Numbered from the stretch's first letter, positions 46,901 to 54,637 are shown. The stretch is 64,000 bases of DNA from CAZEHS01 sp964649745 (GCA_964649745.1 CAZYQI010000009.1:37413-101412), one strand, 5' to 3'. The notes: generated by a model from the sequence alone, not told the origin. Made by a program: numbers and translations.

Positions 46901-47360
46901 TCTGAAGCTGCTCGGCGCTGTCCCGGTTTACAATCTGTTTGTCTACACTCTGCAAAACCGGATAGTTCTCCGCTACCAGACGTATGGTCGTGGCGGCGAT
47001 GCGGATACTTCCGGTGAAGCTGCCGGCCTCCGCGCTGGAAAGGGTGTATTTAATGAACCCGTCGTTACTGTCTGAGGACCGGGTTCCTACCTTTTTCAGC
47101 TCTCCGTTTATTTCGAACAGCACGTCAATGCCGTTTAGATTGCTTCCCAACACCTGGAGGATTGCACTGCTTTCATCAAAGCCCGTAAAGTTTTTTACAA
47201 ACCCAACAGAGGTAACATCAATGTTCCCATCCGCATCGGACCCCACCGTCACCGCATGGCTGGCAAAGAGATTGTAGTCTCCCGGGGGGATGATTGTAAA
47301 AAGCATGGCCAGAATAAGAATCCATGCGGCTTTTTTTCGGCGACCCTTCAGTATTGGCAT
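40908..47360 (-). CDS. 2150-residue IPT/TIG-repeat secreted protein
   Basis: N-terminal signal region (AAWILILAMLFTIIPPGDYNLFA). About nine IPT/TIG Ig-like domains are recognisable by their opening 'P-x-I-x-x-V-x-P' and GxNF/GxDF-type strands: VITDVAPASGTDSG, VIESVSPTIVTAGG, KITTVAPDRGTEG, MITSVVPNIGSVSGG, TLTKVQLDAGSTIGG, QITYMNPTQGARVG, TIRMIKPQALMEGG, TITKVTPSETSIAGG and KITAVSSEDG. A fibronectin-type-III-like domain (residues about 1790-1890) and a unique C-terminal domain follow. GGAGGAAA precedes ATG 47360. Probably a long fibrous surface or sheath protein. It has no SLH domain. Function inferred from architecture only. Confidence 0.85.
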   Translation of the reverse strand: MPILKGRRKKAAWILILAMLFTIIPPGDYNLFASHAVTVGSDADGNIDVTSVGFVKNFTGFDESSAILQVLGSNLNGIDVLFEINGELKKVGTRSSDSNDGFIKYTLSSAEAGSFTGSIRIAATTIRLVAENYPVLQSVDKQIVNRDSAEQLQMSGSNLLRIGTAGITATYGRGLTTKPVTPLANPAPTDSQITIQPPSDSLLGLQDIIIKETGITSLATGSQAAGISTSVQYNYGSAFRIIKNLNVVNPTISPNAAMRGETVVISAANFPASAGYQVYFLGAGETYSAANKSPSVVLSGDLTKLTVQVPTTAFPAFKEGTKTVKIVDTLGGEMIAEKTVDGTFNLIDASNRPVITDVAPASGTDSGSPVNIRGQNLLTPGLADLVTPDLVTASGASLSADKKELTLTYDKTNFLYQGVQVTTASRTVKVIIGAASTFEPVTAPITLNGDDLLYVRTASITDADTDPVKDVVVEMKTIIEAGGKTYVYEQVARLVDGYTFIPSSLKPTITKISPNQVHVTNALNMKENMLISIEGTKFMVNKWTDNANVTHVNYPVVVIQKTSNLGTGDLILMFDKNGNPAPNNNGRISYNDGTGIPKTLQEGGVDVPVDMVVLDANNRVVDGTVGNEVGTRIVLYLPKLAKIDAAASRNVKVLNPRRESDELGMEAIALDALTFIKEPPAPVIESVSPTIVTAGGGEEVTITGSTSIEEGAKVYIDGKEVAGVTRAIDLAGNKVLMKFKAPSGRLGKTQLAVINPGGGLAVRDFYYVQSFNKDPKITTVAPDRGTEGTLVVIGGDNFFKPDPSVVSTLGMDAYRLVGSRVLIDGVDVSLYNKNSYGEIAFTPYTSPGTNNLVQIANDAQGTPQAQAADYAHSVILEGPAGHYYTLTTLFDGTVRLTDGQQNSYTVRLNATQNDFVADKDGGSQVAFSVNSAGLTVDGQNLTMLTPYIVTGGVITGNKTRVISKNQIAVVMPRLEINGLKDVAVENPDTKRAVKEDSFTYFGSVFPQPMITSVVPNIGSVSGGYLIAINGTNFESGSQVYMDGLLVPAADTLVNTAQTVITIKVPKYSRNLADYNSDRITVPIVVVNSNAATASLPKGFTYVSPSKEPTLTKVQLDAGSTIGGEVVELTGTNFNYFESFKNKDGVPGYQSGNGDTFINLNPGINTTWDDLSGLSNLTPLDPRLEATNFTDGTHMFYTQYYASQILPKVYFGMNQAKIVSYGQGKIVVVVPPGTAGSADVYVVNNDSGISNKLKYTYKSSNPQITYMNPTQGARVGQENRDIYGSGFAQNLVPGYANNNDAALVNPMARVEGLVRFADITNRKIALGQPNDGKIGGGQQAIVSLEGNLAMEYNGNNGTIRVILTENGKTYSRTFSNYTNTKALIPAGMLRSTDGEYYIPNGYSAAAGYNASTHYELFLVEVDPVAGRFYVERGYAPRVEYDNDTHLNLDTPSYYTIGAVNATVFNPDGGFAVTKYTYRNPASKPTIRMIKPQALMEGGGAYMVEASVKGGITIEIKGFDFREGVKVYIDKKPMEVIDITTDTTSVPGETLEVIIARVPAGTTADIGLKFPLLVENPDGAIASSVDPKTLTSADKFPIYFIYRNPLSDPTITKVTPSETSIAGGNAITLTGTDFRTGATVIIGSKGGIPITTGLDIDPRGTYIKFTTPVGLLTLGQKDIQVVNADFGTGVKANGLKIISYPKITAVSSEDGASDVEWVSVEGGGKIRITGSGFANGARVIFGGTRAEQTASGTAAGLTGLWKNDKYFTVTDGVLATGVEFVNDTTLIVTAPPVTKEKDFTVTILNADTGISDGDTTVKYSVPVPSAPLNLKADVVEGKYIRIYGYTSTNFDYFEVYAYIGDNSITKLEKEGYKDFQYLTTTVTEPYRITKLDGLRTRGDSKVYLVLKAVNKYGPSNWSNIVQLSASQIEKLSEGLGEENFDGNLDVPAWEQQQITVKAQEAVIVLSKTDLGSGLNVDLTKKEYAQIKQFLVSVPEAVVLRQTATIRLNTSGASLGFNSVALNTDTFYNKSISDKIETYANVRIDEKNTQYSGQMLSKLPRGMKAISPVYRIDSTVSNNLTRLPVLQFSGAMDLGMKVNPALSAGLNAQKHKIYRYDSTLAQWQPLSATGTSQSGFIYCKTNRPGDYVVLGER

Positions 47361-47416
47361 GACATTTCCTCCTGAATTTATTTATATGGCTATAGGCACA
47401 TAATGATCACTCTTTT

Positions 47417-47558
47417 GCCACGGATAACACGGATTTTCACGGATAGTAGGGGTTTCCATCATGATTGTCCCGGTGACTTCTGACTATTCGGCCAATTGAA
47501 GGCTTTTAATCAATACACCTTTCGCATTCGTCCGTGTTAGTCCGTGTAAATCTATGGC
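47417..47558. repeat. Palindromic CACGGAT element 6
   Basis: Left arm has three CACGGAT heptamers at 9-10 bp steps (starts GCCACGGATAACACGGAT). Right arm has three degenerate inverted heptamers. Upstream of the IPT gene. Confidence 0.8.
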
Positions 47559-47755
47559 TAAACAAGCGTTTGATTTTTAACCGCGCTTCAAATAGCTGGT
47601 CTATATGCATACTTCTTTATCGTTTATCGGCATGGTAGGCCCTGGCCTTTAGACTGTTGTACAAATGGCAACTGAATAAAATCTTCCAATTTCATTATAG
47701 AGCAGTGTTGGGTCAATAGCTATTACAGGGGGGTTACAAATACGAGGGGGCGGTA

Positions 47756-47974
47756 GGCGTTGCGCGTCACGGGTTAAGCGTCAAGGACACGGCAGCCAGA
47801 ACCGATCATTAGTAAAAAAACAAGGCAAGATCGCCACGTCACTTCGTTCCTCGCAATGACATCCTGTGTCTGTCATTGCGAGCGAAGCGCGGCAATCTTG
47901 CCCTATTCGGTTCATTTCATCATTTATTTGTTCACTTCTAAGTTCTTGACGCTTAACTTGTGGCGCACAACGCC
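47756..47974. repeat. Outer inverted repeat of the GGCGTTG type enclosing another palindrome
   Basis: Left arm 47756-47785 begins GGCGTTGCGCGTCACGGG; right arm 47945-47974 is its near-complement (about 26 of 30 positions). It encloses the CATTGCGAG palindrome at 47823-47912, so two repeat families are nested. Confidence 0.65.
47823..47912. repeat. CATTGCGAG-type palindrome
   Basis: Arms: GGCAAGATCGCCACG at the left end, and TTCGTTCCTCGCAATGACA closing it; the right arm is TGTCATTGCGAGCGAAGCG, ending ATCTTGCC. A relative, also inverted, is inside element 7 (50371-50484). It could also act as a terminator hairpin after kamE. Confidence 0.75.
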
Positions 47975-47978
47975 TTCC

Positions 47979-48734
47979 CTACACTCTTCCCCGCTCGACA
48001 ATGGCCTGAACCACAAAGGACGCCACGTCCTCCGCGTAGGTTTTGGTGCCGAAGCCGGCATCGTAGCCCAGCTCCTTGGCCAGCTCATGGGTAACCCGAG
48101 GGCCCCCGCAGGCGACCAGCATCTTGTCCCGAAGGCCTTCGGCCTCCAGCAGCTCGATCATATTGCTGAGGTTTTGTATGTGAACATCCTTCTGAGTGAC
48201 CACCTGTGAAATCAGGATGGCGTCGGCATTGACTTCAATGGCCTTGGCAATCATTTCTTCGTTGGGGACCTGGCTGCCCATGTTGATGGCCGTGATGCCC
48301 TTATACCGCTCCAGGCCGTAGTGGCCGTCGAAGCCCTTCATATTGAAGATGGCGTCGATTCCTACCGTGTGGGCGTCGGTGCCTGTGCAGGCGCCGACAA
48401 TAACCACATCGCGACCGATTTTTTCATGGATGTATTCTTCAACCCCGTATTTATCCATCACATCCCCTTCAACCTTGGGAACGGTAATCTTGGTGTAATC
48501 CACGGTGTGAGAGCACTTGCCATAGGCCACCACAAAGGTCATCCCCACGCCCAGGTCCTGGGCATGGCAGATGCCGGGTTCTTCCAGGCCCATTTTCTCC
48601 AGCAACTGCTTGGCCGCTTCAATGGCCTCATCACCGAAGGGAACCGGAAGGGTTAAGCTTACCTGTGTCATTCCATCGTTCATGGTGTCGCCGTAGGGTT
48701 TTACTCGGGTAAGATCCAGTTGGTTTGCAGACAT
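47979..48734 (-). CDS. kamE: Lysine 5,6-aminomutase beta subunit (cobalamin-binding)
   Basis: 251 residues. The Rossmann-like B12 domain carries the base-on ligand motif in GTDAHTVGIDAIF (D-x-H-x-x-G). The N-terminal region supplies part of the PLP/radical interface. Together with kamD it migrates the 6-amino group of beta-lysine to C5. Start codon overlaps the kamD stop (TAATG). Length is close to characterised KamE (about 260). Confidence 0.92.
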   Translation of the reverse strand: MSANQLDLTRVKPYGDTMNDGMTQVSLTLPVPFGDEAIEAAKQLLEKMGLEEPGICHAQDLGVGMTFVVAYGKCSHTVDYTKITVPKVEGDVMDKYGVEEYIHEKIGRDVVIVGACTGTDAHTVGIDAIFNMKGFDGHYGLERYKGITAINMGSQVPNEEMIAKAIEVNADAILISQVVTQKDVHIQNLSNMIELLEAEGLRDKMLVACGGPRVTHELAKELGYDAGFGTKTYAEDVASFVVQAIVERGRV

Positions 48735-50287
48735 TAGCGGCCACCTCCCAGCATCAGTTCAACAAATGGGTTAAAGTAGTTTTCGTCCTTGAGGGAAACG
48801 CCGTCAAGTCCTTTTCCTCCGGTTCGTGAGCGCTTCACATCGGCGAATTTACCCTTTTCGATGGTATCCATCAGCCCGTTCTTTGCAATTTCTTCCAGCA
48901 TTTCAGTGGCCTCCCGCAGTACATGCTGGGCCCGCTTCTGAATCATGCCGTCCTTCTTGAACTCAATTTCTTCACCGAAGCTGCGCATGTTGTTGAAGAT
49001 GTATTTTGCATTGTCAATGGAAAGCGCCCGATCCTGCATCAGGGGGGTATGAATCGCCTCCGTGGGCATGCCCAGCAGCTGCAGTCCCTGGTTGGTCATC
49101 ACGCCCACCATATTGAACAGGGCATCCTGTATGTGGCCCTTAAAGATGTCGCCGGTCATGTACTTGGTGGGAGGCATGTATTTCAGCGGCGCACTGGGGA
49201 AAATTTCCCGTGCCATTTGAGCCTGCGCCAGCTCCAGAAGGAAGCCATCCTTGATATTTGGGTTCATCTCGAAGGCATGACCCAGACCCATCTGCTCTTC
49301 CGGCAGGCCGGCCTTAAGAGCAAACTGCTCGTTGATGAACTGTGAAGCCAGCACGGTATGGGCTTCTTCCACCGCATCGGCAGTGGTGAGGTAGTTGTCC
49401 TCCCCGGTATTGATGATAACACCGGCAAAACCGTTGATGATGCGGGAGAAGAACTGATCTACCAAGGTGCGCTGCATGTTGATGTCCCGGAACAGAATGC
49501 CATAGAGGGCATCGTTCAGCATGACATCCAGCCGTTCGATGGCACCCATGGCCGCAATTTCGGGCATACAGAGACCGGAGCAGTAGTTGCAGAGGCGGAT
49601 GTAGCGGCCCACTTCCTGACCCACTTCATCCAGGGCTTTCCGCATGATCTTGAAGTTGGCCTGGGTGGCATAGGTGCCGCCGAAGCCCTCTGTGGTGGGG
49701 CCGTAAGGGACGTAATCCAGCAGGCTCTGGCCGGTTGTACGGATAACCGCAATGATATCGGCTCCCTGACGGGCAGCGGCCTGAGCCTGGAGCACGTCCT
49801 CGTAAATGTTGCCCGTGGCTACGATCAGATACAGGTAGGGTTTTTCCCCCTCCCCCAGGGTACTCAGCATCTCGGAACGGGTATTGCGGTTGTTCCGGAT
49901 ATGGGCCACCATTTTTTCAGCCAGGGGCTGGACGGCTTCACGGATCTTATCTCTTCCTGCCTGAGGCAGTCGACAGAGGTCCAGCTCCCCACGGGATACC
50001 GCTTCCGCAATTTCCTGAGGATTCTTGCCGGTTTGAACGATGGCGTTGCCCAGCCAGTAGGATACACCCATGGAAAGTCCGCCGTTTTTCTTAATATGAT
50101 CCACCAATGCGTTGGGCAGGGGTGTTTCCGTCTCATCTACACCATCAATGCCGTACAGACGGGAAACAGCCCGCTCTACAGTGACGGTGGTATGTTGATC
50201 GATGTGGAGCTGGATATCTTCCGCAATGGTATTGGCGGAAGCCCTGGCTCTGCTGATCAATGATTGATCCAAATTCAGCTTGCTCAC
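48734..50287 (-). CDS. kamD: Lysine 5,6-aminomutase alpha subunit
   Basis: 517 residues from GTG 50287 (GGAGG 7 nt upstream), matching the roughly 516 residues of characterised KamD. The longer frame to 50443 runs into palindromic element 7 and is rejected. Starts SKLNLDQSLISRARASANTI; TIM-barrel sequence with RTTGQSLLDYVPYGPTTEG typical of the family. Partner of KamE, in the adenosylcobalamin- and PLP-dependent second step of lysine fermentation. Confidence 0.92.
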   Translation of the reverse strand: MSKLNLDQSLISRARASANTIAEDIQLHIDQHTTVTVERAVSRLYGIDGVDETETPLPNALVDHIKKNGGLSMGVSYWLGNAIVQTGKNPQEIAEAVSRGELDLCRLPQAGRDKIREAVQPLAEKMVAHIRNNRNTRSEMLSTLGEGEKPYLYLIVATGNIYEDVLQAQAAARQGADIIAVIRTTGQSLLDYVPYGPTTEGFGGTYATQANFKIMRKALDEVGQEVGRYIRLCNYCSGLCMPEIAAMGAIERLDVMLNDALYGILFRDINMQRTLVDQFFSRIINGFAGVIINTGEDNYLTTADAVEEAHTVLASQFINEQFALKAGLPEEQMGLGHAFEMNPNIKDGFLLELAQAQMAREIFPSAPLKYMPPTKYMTGDIFKGHIQDALFNMVGVMTNQGLQLLGMPTEAIHTPLMQDRALSIDNAKYIFNNMRSFGEEIEFKKDGMIQKRAQHVLREATEMLEEIAKNGLMDTIEKGKFADVKRSRTGGKGLDGVSLKDENYFNPFVELMLGGGR

Positions 50288-50328
50288 TTTTTGTCCTCCT
50301 TGTGTGAAAATACAAATTATACTCTTTT

Positions 50329-50538
50329 GCCACGGATAACACGGATTTGCACGAAAACTATCTTTAGTCTTGTCATTGCAAGTGTAGCGTGGCACTCTCT
50401 CCCTTTCATGGTTTGATTTCCGACTAAACACTAACAAAAGCAAAGGGAGAGATTGCCGCGTCTATACACTCCTCGCAATGACAACAAACGGCATCCCGCA
50501 ATATAGGCGTATCCGTGTCCATCCGTGTTATCCGTGGC
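50329..50538. repeat. Palindromic CACGGAT element 7 with nested CATTGCGAG palindrome
   Basis: Outer arms: GCCACGGATAACACGGAT on the left, ATCCGTGTTATCCGTGGC on the right. The inner sequence 50371-50484 is a separate inverted repeat (TGTCATTGC... and ...GCAATGACA, with a CTCTCTCCCTTT/AAAGGGAGAG inner stem). Lies inside the kam operon between kamC and kamD, so it will be transcribed as a long hairpin. Confidence 0.85.
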
Positions 50539-50546
50539 TAAATTCT

Positions 50547-52175
50547 TTATGTTTCCAATATCCTCTGCGCCTCATCCAATATCCCCTCATCTAGGCCCAT
50601 CAGCCGGGATATATTGATGGCGTCCTTGGGTACCTCTTCCGGGCCGTGGATCACACGAAGGCGGTAATCCATCAGCTGATGCACGGCATCGATCCCTAGG
50701 GTTCCCGCTTGGTCAAGCTCTTGCCGCAGGGTATCGAAATCAACCCCTGACAGCCCCATCACCTGAAGATGAAGGATGTCCGGCTCATCGGCCAAGCCAT
50801 CGAAATGAGTAGTGATGACCGTTACAACCGGTTTTGCTTTCAAATGGTTCATAATGGCCTTGGATATGGCGTAGCCCTCTTTGGGATTGGTTCCTCGGGC
50901 CAGTTCGTCGATGAGAATCAGCCCCCGCGTGTCCGTCTCCTTCAGAATTTTGCCTATCTTCTGCATTTCTGCGCCAAAGGTGCTTAGACCCTTATCCGTG
51001 TTCTGCTCGTCACCAACGGAAATGAAAAAGAATCCCATCGGTGTGAAACACATCTTCTCCGCCGGTACAAAAAAACCCATCTGAGCCATCATGGTCAGCA
51101 TTCCCAGCAGCTTAAGGGTAACGGTCTTCCCCCCCATGTTGGCTCCTGTGATACAGGTTACGCCTTCTTTTATATCCAGGGATACTGCCGTAAATTCCTT
51201 ATCCGCCTTGGTGAGGGCATGGGCCACCTTCAGATGCCGCCCTCCCTGAATGGCAATGCGGCCATCCCCGGAAAGCTCCGGCTTTGAGCCATGAAAACCC
51301 ACCGCCAGGGCAGCCTTTGCCAGCAACACATCCAGCCTTCCGATGGCTTCAACATTTTTGGTAAATGCTGTTACCCAGGCCTTCAGGGTTTGGCTAAGCG
51401 CCTGCCGAACATTATACTCTTCCTCTTCCTCCTGCCCTTTGAGAAGCTCTATCTGATTCTCACTGGCATCCATGGCCGGGGTGGTGCGAATCTTGAAGGT
51501 GATGTTGATATAGGTTTCAGAGTTATACACCAGCTCCGGAACCGCCGAAAGACGGGCGATGAGATCCTTATCCTGTTTGGGAACTGTAATGTCCCCCCCT
51601 GGTCTGAATTTCAACCCCAAGACTGCCTCCAGCGCTTCTCGCTGTGACTTTCTTTCCTGTTGGATTTTTCCTTCATACCTTCGGATCTCTTGGCGAATCT
51701 TCCCCAGGGCACCCGAATAGGCGTCATAGATATAAAACGTCCCCGTTCCGGTCTTTTCAGGATCAAAAAGACTTTCAACAGCTTCCAGAGGTTCAATCCG
51801 AAGATCTGCAGGAAAATCCCACGGCAGGGACGCTTCCAGGGCAGAAAGCCGTTCAAAAACGCTGACCAGCGTTTTAAGCTCGAATAATTCCGTTACACTG
51901 AGTACTTCAGCGTTTTCAAGGCGTTTGAAGGTTCCTGCAAGGTTTCGCACCCGCTTGAACTGATTCCTTATTTCAACAATGTTGTACCGATGGGTTCCCA
52001 AAAGGGCTACTGTCCGCTCTATTCGGTCCAGCTCTTCCTGAAGCAACGGGCTTTCCTCCGGCCGGTACAGTCTCAGAAGCCGTTTGGCCTCTTCGCCGTA
52101 TGGGGTATGCACCACAACCCTGCTCAACACGAAATCAAGATCCAGATGCTTTGCGGCATCCTCTGTCAGCATCAT
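50547..52175 (-). CDS. kamC: KamC, MutS-like ATPase of the lysine fermentation operon
   Basis: 542 residues. The N-terminal half resembles the MutS core/lever helices (coiled-coil, residues about 60-290). The C-terminal MutS ATPase has Walker A GANMGGKTVT and a Walker B/D-loop LILIDELARGTNPKEG. It lacks the mismatch-recognition domain, so a DNA repair role is unlikely. In other lysine fermenters a MutS-like gene also sits between kamB and kamD. A reactivation or ATP-dependent assembly role for the radical enzyme is inferred. Start overlaps the kamB stop (ATGA). Confidence 0.88.
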   Translation of the reverse strand: MMLTEDAAKHLDLDFVLSRVVVHTPYGEEAKRLLRLYRPEESPLLQEELDRIERTVALLGTHRYNIVEIRNQFKRVRNLAGTFKRLENAEVLSVTELFELKTLVSVFERLSALEASLPWDFPADLRIEPLEAVESLFDPEKTGTGTFYIYDAYSGALGKIRQEIRRYEGKIQQERKSQREALEAVLGLKFRPGGDITVPKQDKDLIARLSAVPELVYNSETYINITFKIRTTPAMDASENQIELLKGQEEEEEYNVRQALSQTLKAWVTAFTKNVEAIGRLDVLLAKAALAVGFHGSKPELSGDGRIAIQGGRHLKVAHALTKADKEFTAVSLDIKEGVTCITGANMGGKTVTLKLLGMLTMMAQMGFFVPAEKMCFTPMGFFFISVGDEQNTDKGLSTFGAEMQKIGKILKETDTRGLILIDELARGTNPKEGYAISKAIMNHLKAKPVVTVITTHFDGLADEPDILHLQVMGLSGVDFDTLRQELDQAGTLGIDAVHQLMDYRLRVIHGPEEVPKDAINISRLMGLDEGILDEAQRILET

Positions 52176-53218
52176 GCCTCACCTCCATGAACCACATCAA
52201 AAACCGGAATAGGGTTGAGGAATTCCCTCAGCTCCCCAAGGAAGCGCATGGGCTCAAAAAAATAACCGGTGGGTGCATAGGGGTTCACCGTTACTGCAAG
52301 CATATCAATGGGGTCCGCCACCTGTACCGCTACACCCAGCTTTTGAAAATGAAGCCAGTCACGGTGATCGATGAATATCCGGGTGGCATCCCTAACGACA
52401 AAAACCACATGCTTATAGGTACGGGTACTCTGCACGATGTCCGTTACGGTCTTGGATACCAGAGCCCCGCTTATAATCACAAACCGGGTGGAGGAATTCA
52501 TCCCGTCGGCAATGTCTCGTCCGGCATTCAGCGCGGTTTTCAGGGGCAGGTCAATCCGCTCCATGTGTTCCCCGTGTGCTTCAATCAATACAACCCCCGG
52601 GGCATACCCCAGTTCGTCAGAAATCTCTTTGATGAAAGGTTCCGTCACCGCCGGAAGCTGAAAGAGGCGAACCCGGTGAACCGTCTGCTCAATCACCTTG
52701 TTCATATCCCGACTGAGAACCGCTCCTGTAGAGAGAATCGCCCCGTCGGCAATGGCCGGGGATGCAGAAGATACGCGATCCAGGGCTCCGTCCACCAAAA
52801 CCAGTCTCGCCCCATATGCCAACATCCGTTCAGAAACATCACGGATCCCAGTATTGGTACAGGGTCCTGCCAACTGGATATTGCCCGCGCCGATGGTTCT
52901 GGCGATGACAATGCGACCCATGGGAGATCCATAATCCGTGATTTCTAAAAGTTCAAGTCTGGCTTCTGAGCAGGCAAAGAGACCCTCGGCCGTTGCCAGC
53001 AGGGTCCCTGACTCAACATAAATAGTGGGTTTGTCCGTACTGGTGACCACATCCACCTTTTCACCATCGCGACCAATTGAAGTGAGGCCAAGCCTCAGAG
53101 CATGCTCTGAGGCTTGAGCGATCAGTTCATTCAGCGCCACGGTTTTCCCGGCGTTCTTTGCCATGCCTATGACCGAAATGATCCGGTGATGGTCCGATAC
53201 AAGTTCCAGCAGGTTCAT
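52172..53218 (-). CDS. kamB: KamB, P-loop protein of unknown function
   Basis: 348 residues. It has a Walker A-like P-loop in VIGMAKNAGKTVALNE near residue 20 and no other motif I recognise. Its genes are typically located between kamA and kamC in lysine-fermenting bacteria. GGAG precedes ATG 53218. Its role is not known to me; partnership with KamC is inferred from the tight coupling (shared ATGA). Confidence 0.85.
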   Translation of the reverse strand: MNLLELVSDHHRIISVIGMAKNAGKTVALNELIAQASEHALRLGLTSIGRDGEKVDVVTSTDKPTIYVESGTLLATAEGLFACSEARLELLEITDYGSPMGRIVIARTIGAGNIQLAGPCTNTGIRDVSERMLAYGARLVLVDGALDRVSSASPAIADGAILSTGAVLSRDMNKVIEQTVHRVRLFQLPAVTEPFIKEISDELGYAPGVVLIEAHGEHMERIDLPLKTALNAGRDIADGMNSSTRFVIISGALVSKTVTDIVQSTRTYKHVVFVVRDATRIFIDHRDWLHFQKLGVAVQVADPIDMLAVTVNPYAPTGYFFEPMRFLGELREFLNPIPVFDVVHGGEA

Positions 53219-53233
53219 GGGTTACTCCGTTGA

Positions 53234-54484
53234 TTAGTGCCCCGACCGCTTGTGACGGTCCAGGTCTTTGAGCTCAAGATTGATCTGGTTGCCCTGAAGC
53301 AGCCCTGCAACGCCGATGTTCTTGTGTCCGTTATCGGAAGCACAGTCCGGGCATGTGCATTTCTCTTCGTAGGGGGTGGGCTCTGCGTAGGTGGTGATTA
53401 CGCCTTCAAAGTTCCGCAGCACCACGCGCTTCGGCGAAGAGGAGATCAGGTACTGAGGCATAACCGGGGTTTTCCCGCCGCCGCCGGGAGCATCCACAAC
53501 AAAGGTGGGGATACAGTATCCGGAAGTGTGGCCACGGAGGCCTTCAATGATCTCAATGCCTTTTGCAACCGGAGTTCGGAAGTGCTCAATCCCTACGGAA
53601 AGGTCGCATTGGTAGATGTAGTAAGGACGTACGCGGATCTTCACCAGGTCGTGAACCAGGCGGCGCATGATGTGCACACAGTCGTTCACACCGCGAAGCA
53701 GAACGGACTGGTTGCCCAGGGGGATTCCTGCGTCTACCAGCTTGCGGCAGGCTTCTGCAGCTTCCGGGGTTACTTCCTTGGAGTGGTTGAAGTGGGTATT
53801 CAGCCAGATGGGGTGATATTTTTTCAGCATATTCACCAGATCATCGGTGATCCGCTGCGGCATAACAACCGGTGTACGGGAGCCCAGGCGGATAATTTCA
53901 ACATGGGGAATGGCGCGGAGTCTGGAGATGATATACTCCAGACGCTCGTCGGAAACCAGCAGCGCGTCGCCGCCGGAAAGAAGAACGTCGCGTACCTGAG
54001 GAGTCTTGGCAATGTACTCGATGGCCAGATCGATGTGATCTACTGGAGTCTCGTCGTCATTGCTGCCGGCAAAACGGCGCCGTGTGCAGTGACGGCAGTA
54101 CATGGAGCACATATCGGTGATCAGAATCAGTGCGCGGTCCGGGTAACGGTGTGTAAGGCCCGGAACCGGGGAGTCCTCATCCTCATGAAGAGGATCGTCC
54201 ATATCGGCATCGGCTTTATGTGTTTCAAGGATGGTTGGAACCGCCTGCTTGCGAACAGGGCAATTGGGGTCATTTTCATCCATCAGGCTTGCATAGTAAG
54301 GGGTAATGCCCATGCGGAGGATTTTAAGGGATTCCTTGATTCCCGCTTCTTCATCGGCAGTAAGTGCGACCACTTTTTTCAGGTCGTCCAGTGTGTCGAT
54401 GCGGTTACGGACCTGCCAATGCCAGTCATTCCATTGTTCCGGTGTTACGTCTTTCCACAGCGGGATCTCTTTGTAATTACGCAT
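53234..54484 (-). CDS. kamA: L-lysine 2,3-aminomutase (radical SAM, PLP)
   Basis: 416 residues, the same length as the characterised clostridial enzyme. Radical SAM cluster CSMYCRHC near residue 130. PLP-binding Lys in VDAPGGGGKTPVMP. C-terminal cysteines (CTCPDCASDNG) fit the zinc-binding dimer region. Converts L-lysine to L-beta-lysine, the first step of the pathway. GGAG precedes ATG 54484. Confidence 0.95.
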   Translation of the reverse strand: MRNYKEIPLWKDVTPEQWNDWHWQVRNRIDTLDDLKKVVALTADEEAGIKESLKILRMGITPYYASLMDENDPNCPVRKQAVPTILETHKADADMDDPLHEDEDSPVPGLTHRYPDRALILITDMCSMYCRHCTRRRFAGSNDDETPVDHIDLAIEYIAKTPQVRDVLLSGGDALLVSDERLEYIISRLRAIPHVEIIRLGSRTPVVMPQRITDDLVNMLKKYHPIWLNTHFNHSKEVTPEAAEACRKLVDAGIPLGNQSVLLRGVNDCVHIMRRLVHDLVKIRVRPYYIYQCDLSVGIEHFRTPVAKGIEIIEGLRGHTSGYCIPTFVVDAPGGGGKTPVMPQYLISSSPKRVVLRNFEGVITTYAEPTPYEEKCTCPDCASDNGHKNIGVAGLLQGNQINLELKDLDRHKRSGH

Positions 54485-54521
54485 GTGTCCTGATCTCCTC
54501 TCAGATTATCAAATGAAGCGG

Positions 54522-54596
54522 GCCACGGACATCTCGGATCTAAACGGAATATGCCAACAGCAATCCTCATCCGTGTCCATCCGTGTTATCCGTGGC
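54522..54596. repeat. Palindromic CACGGAT element 8
   Basis: Right arm intact (three inverted heptamers ending ATCCGTGTTATCCGTGGC). The left arm is degenerate (GCCACGGACATCTCGGAT). Between kdd and kamA, within the operon. Confidence 0.75.
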
Positions 54597-54637
54597 TATG
54601 CTTTCTTAACAATACCTCAAATCAACTTGACGGGCTA

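Larger units (their letters stand above)
47361..47978. other. Long intergenic region with nested palindromes
   Basis: Between kamE and the IPT gene. Holds CACGGAT element 6 (47417-47558), then about 190 bp without recognised content (including an AT-rich upstream region of the IPT gene), then an outer GGCGTTG-type inverted repeat (47756-47785 and 47945-47974) enclosing an inner CATTGCGAG palindrome (47823-47912). No ORF with a ribosome site was seen. Confidence 0.6.

Noticed and set aside
47640..47720. TTGACC and TATAAT near 47.7 kb as promoter of the IPT gene
   Set aside because: The two hexamers are only 11 bp apart, too short for sigma-A.
49358..50263. 301-residue plus-strand frame opposite kamD
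   Set aside because: Antisense shadow of a conserved gene; no recognisable protein family.
50547..52175. KamC as a DNA mismatch repair MutS2
   Set aside because: It lacks the mismatch-binding domain and the Smr domain, and is embedded in the kam operon.
53237..54493. 418-residue open frame on the plus strand opposite kamA
   Set aside because: Exactly antisense to a well-supported radical SAM gene. Reading like a shadow of its codon pattern, with no ribosome site and no known motif.
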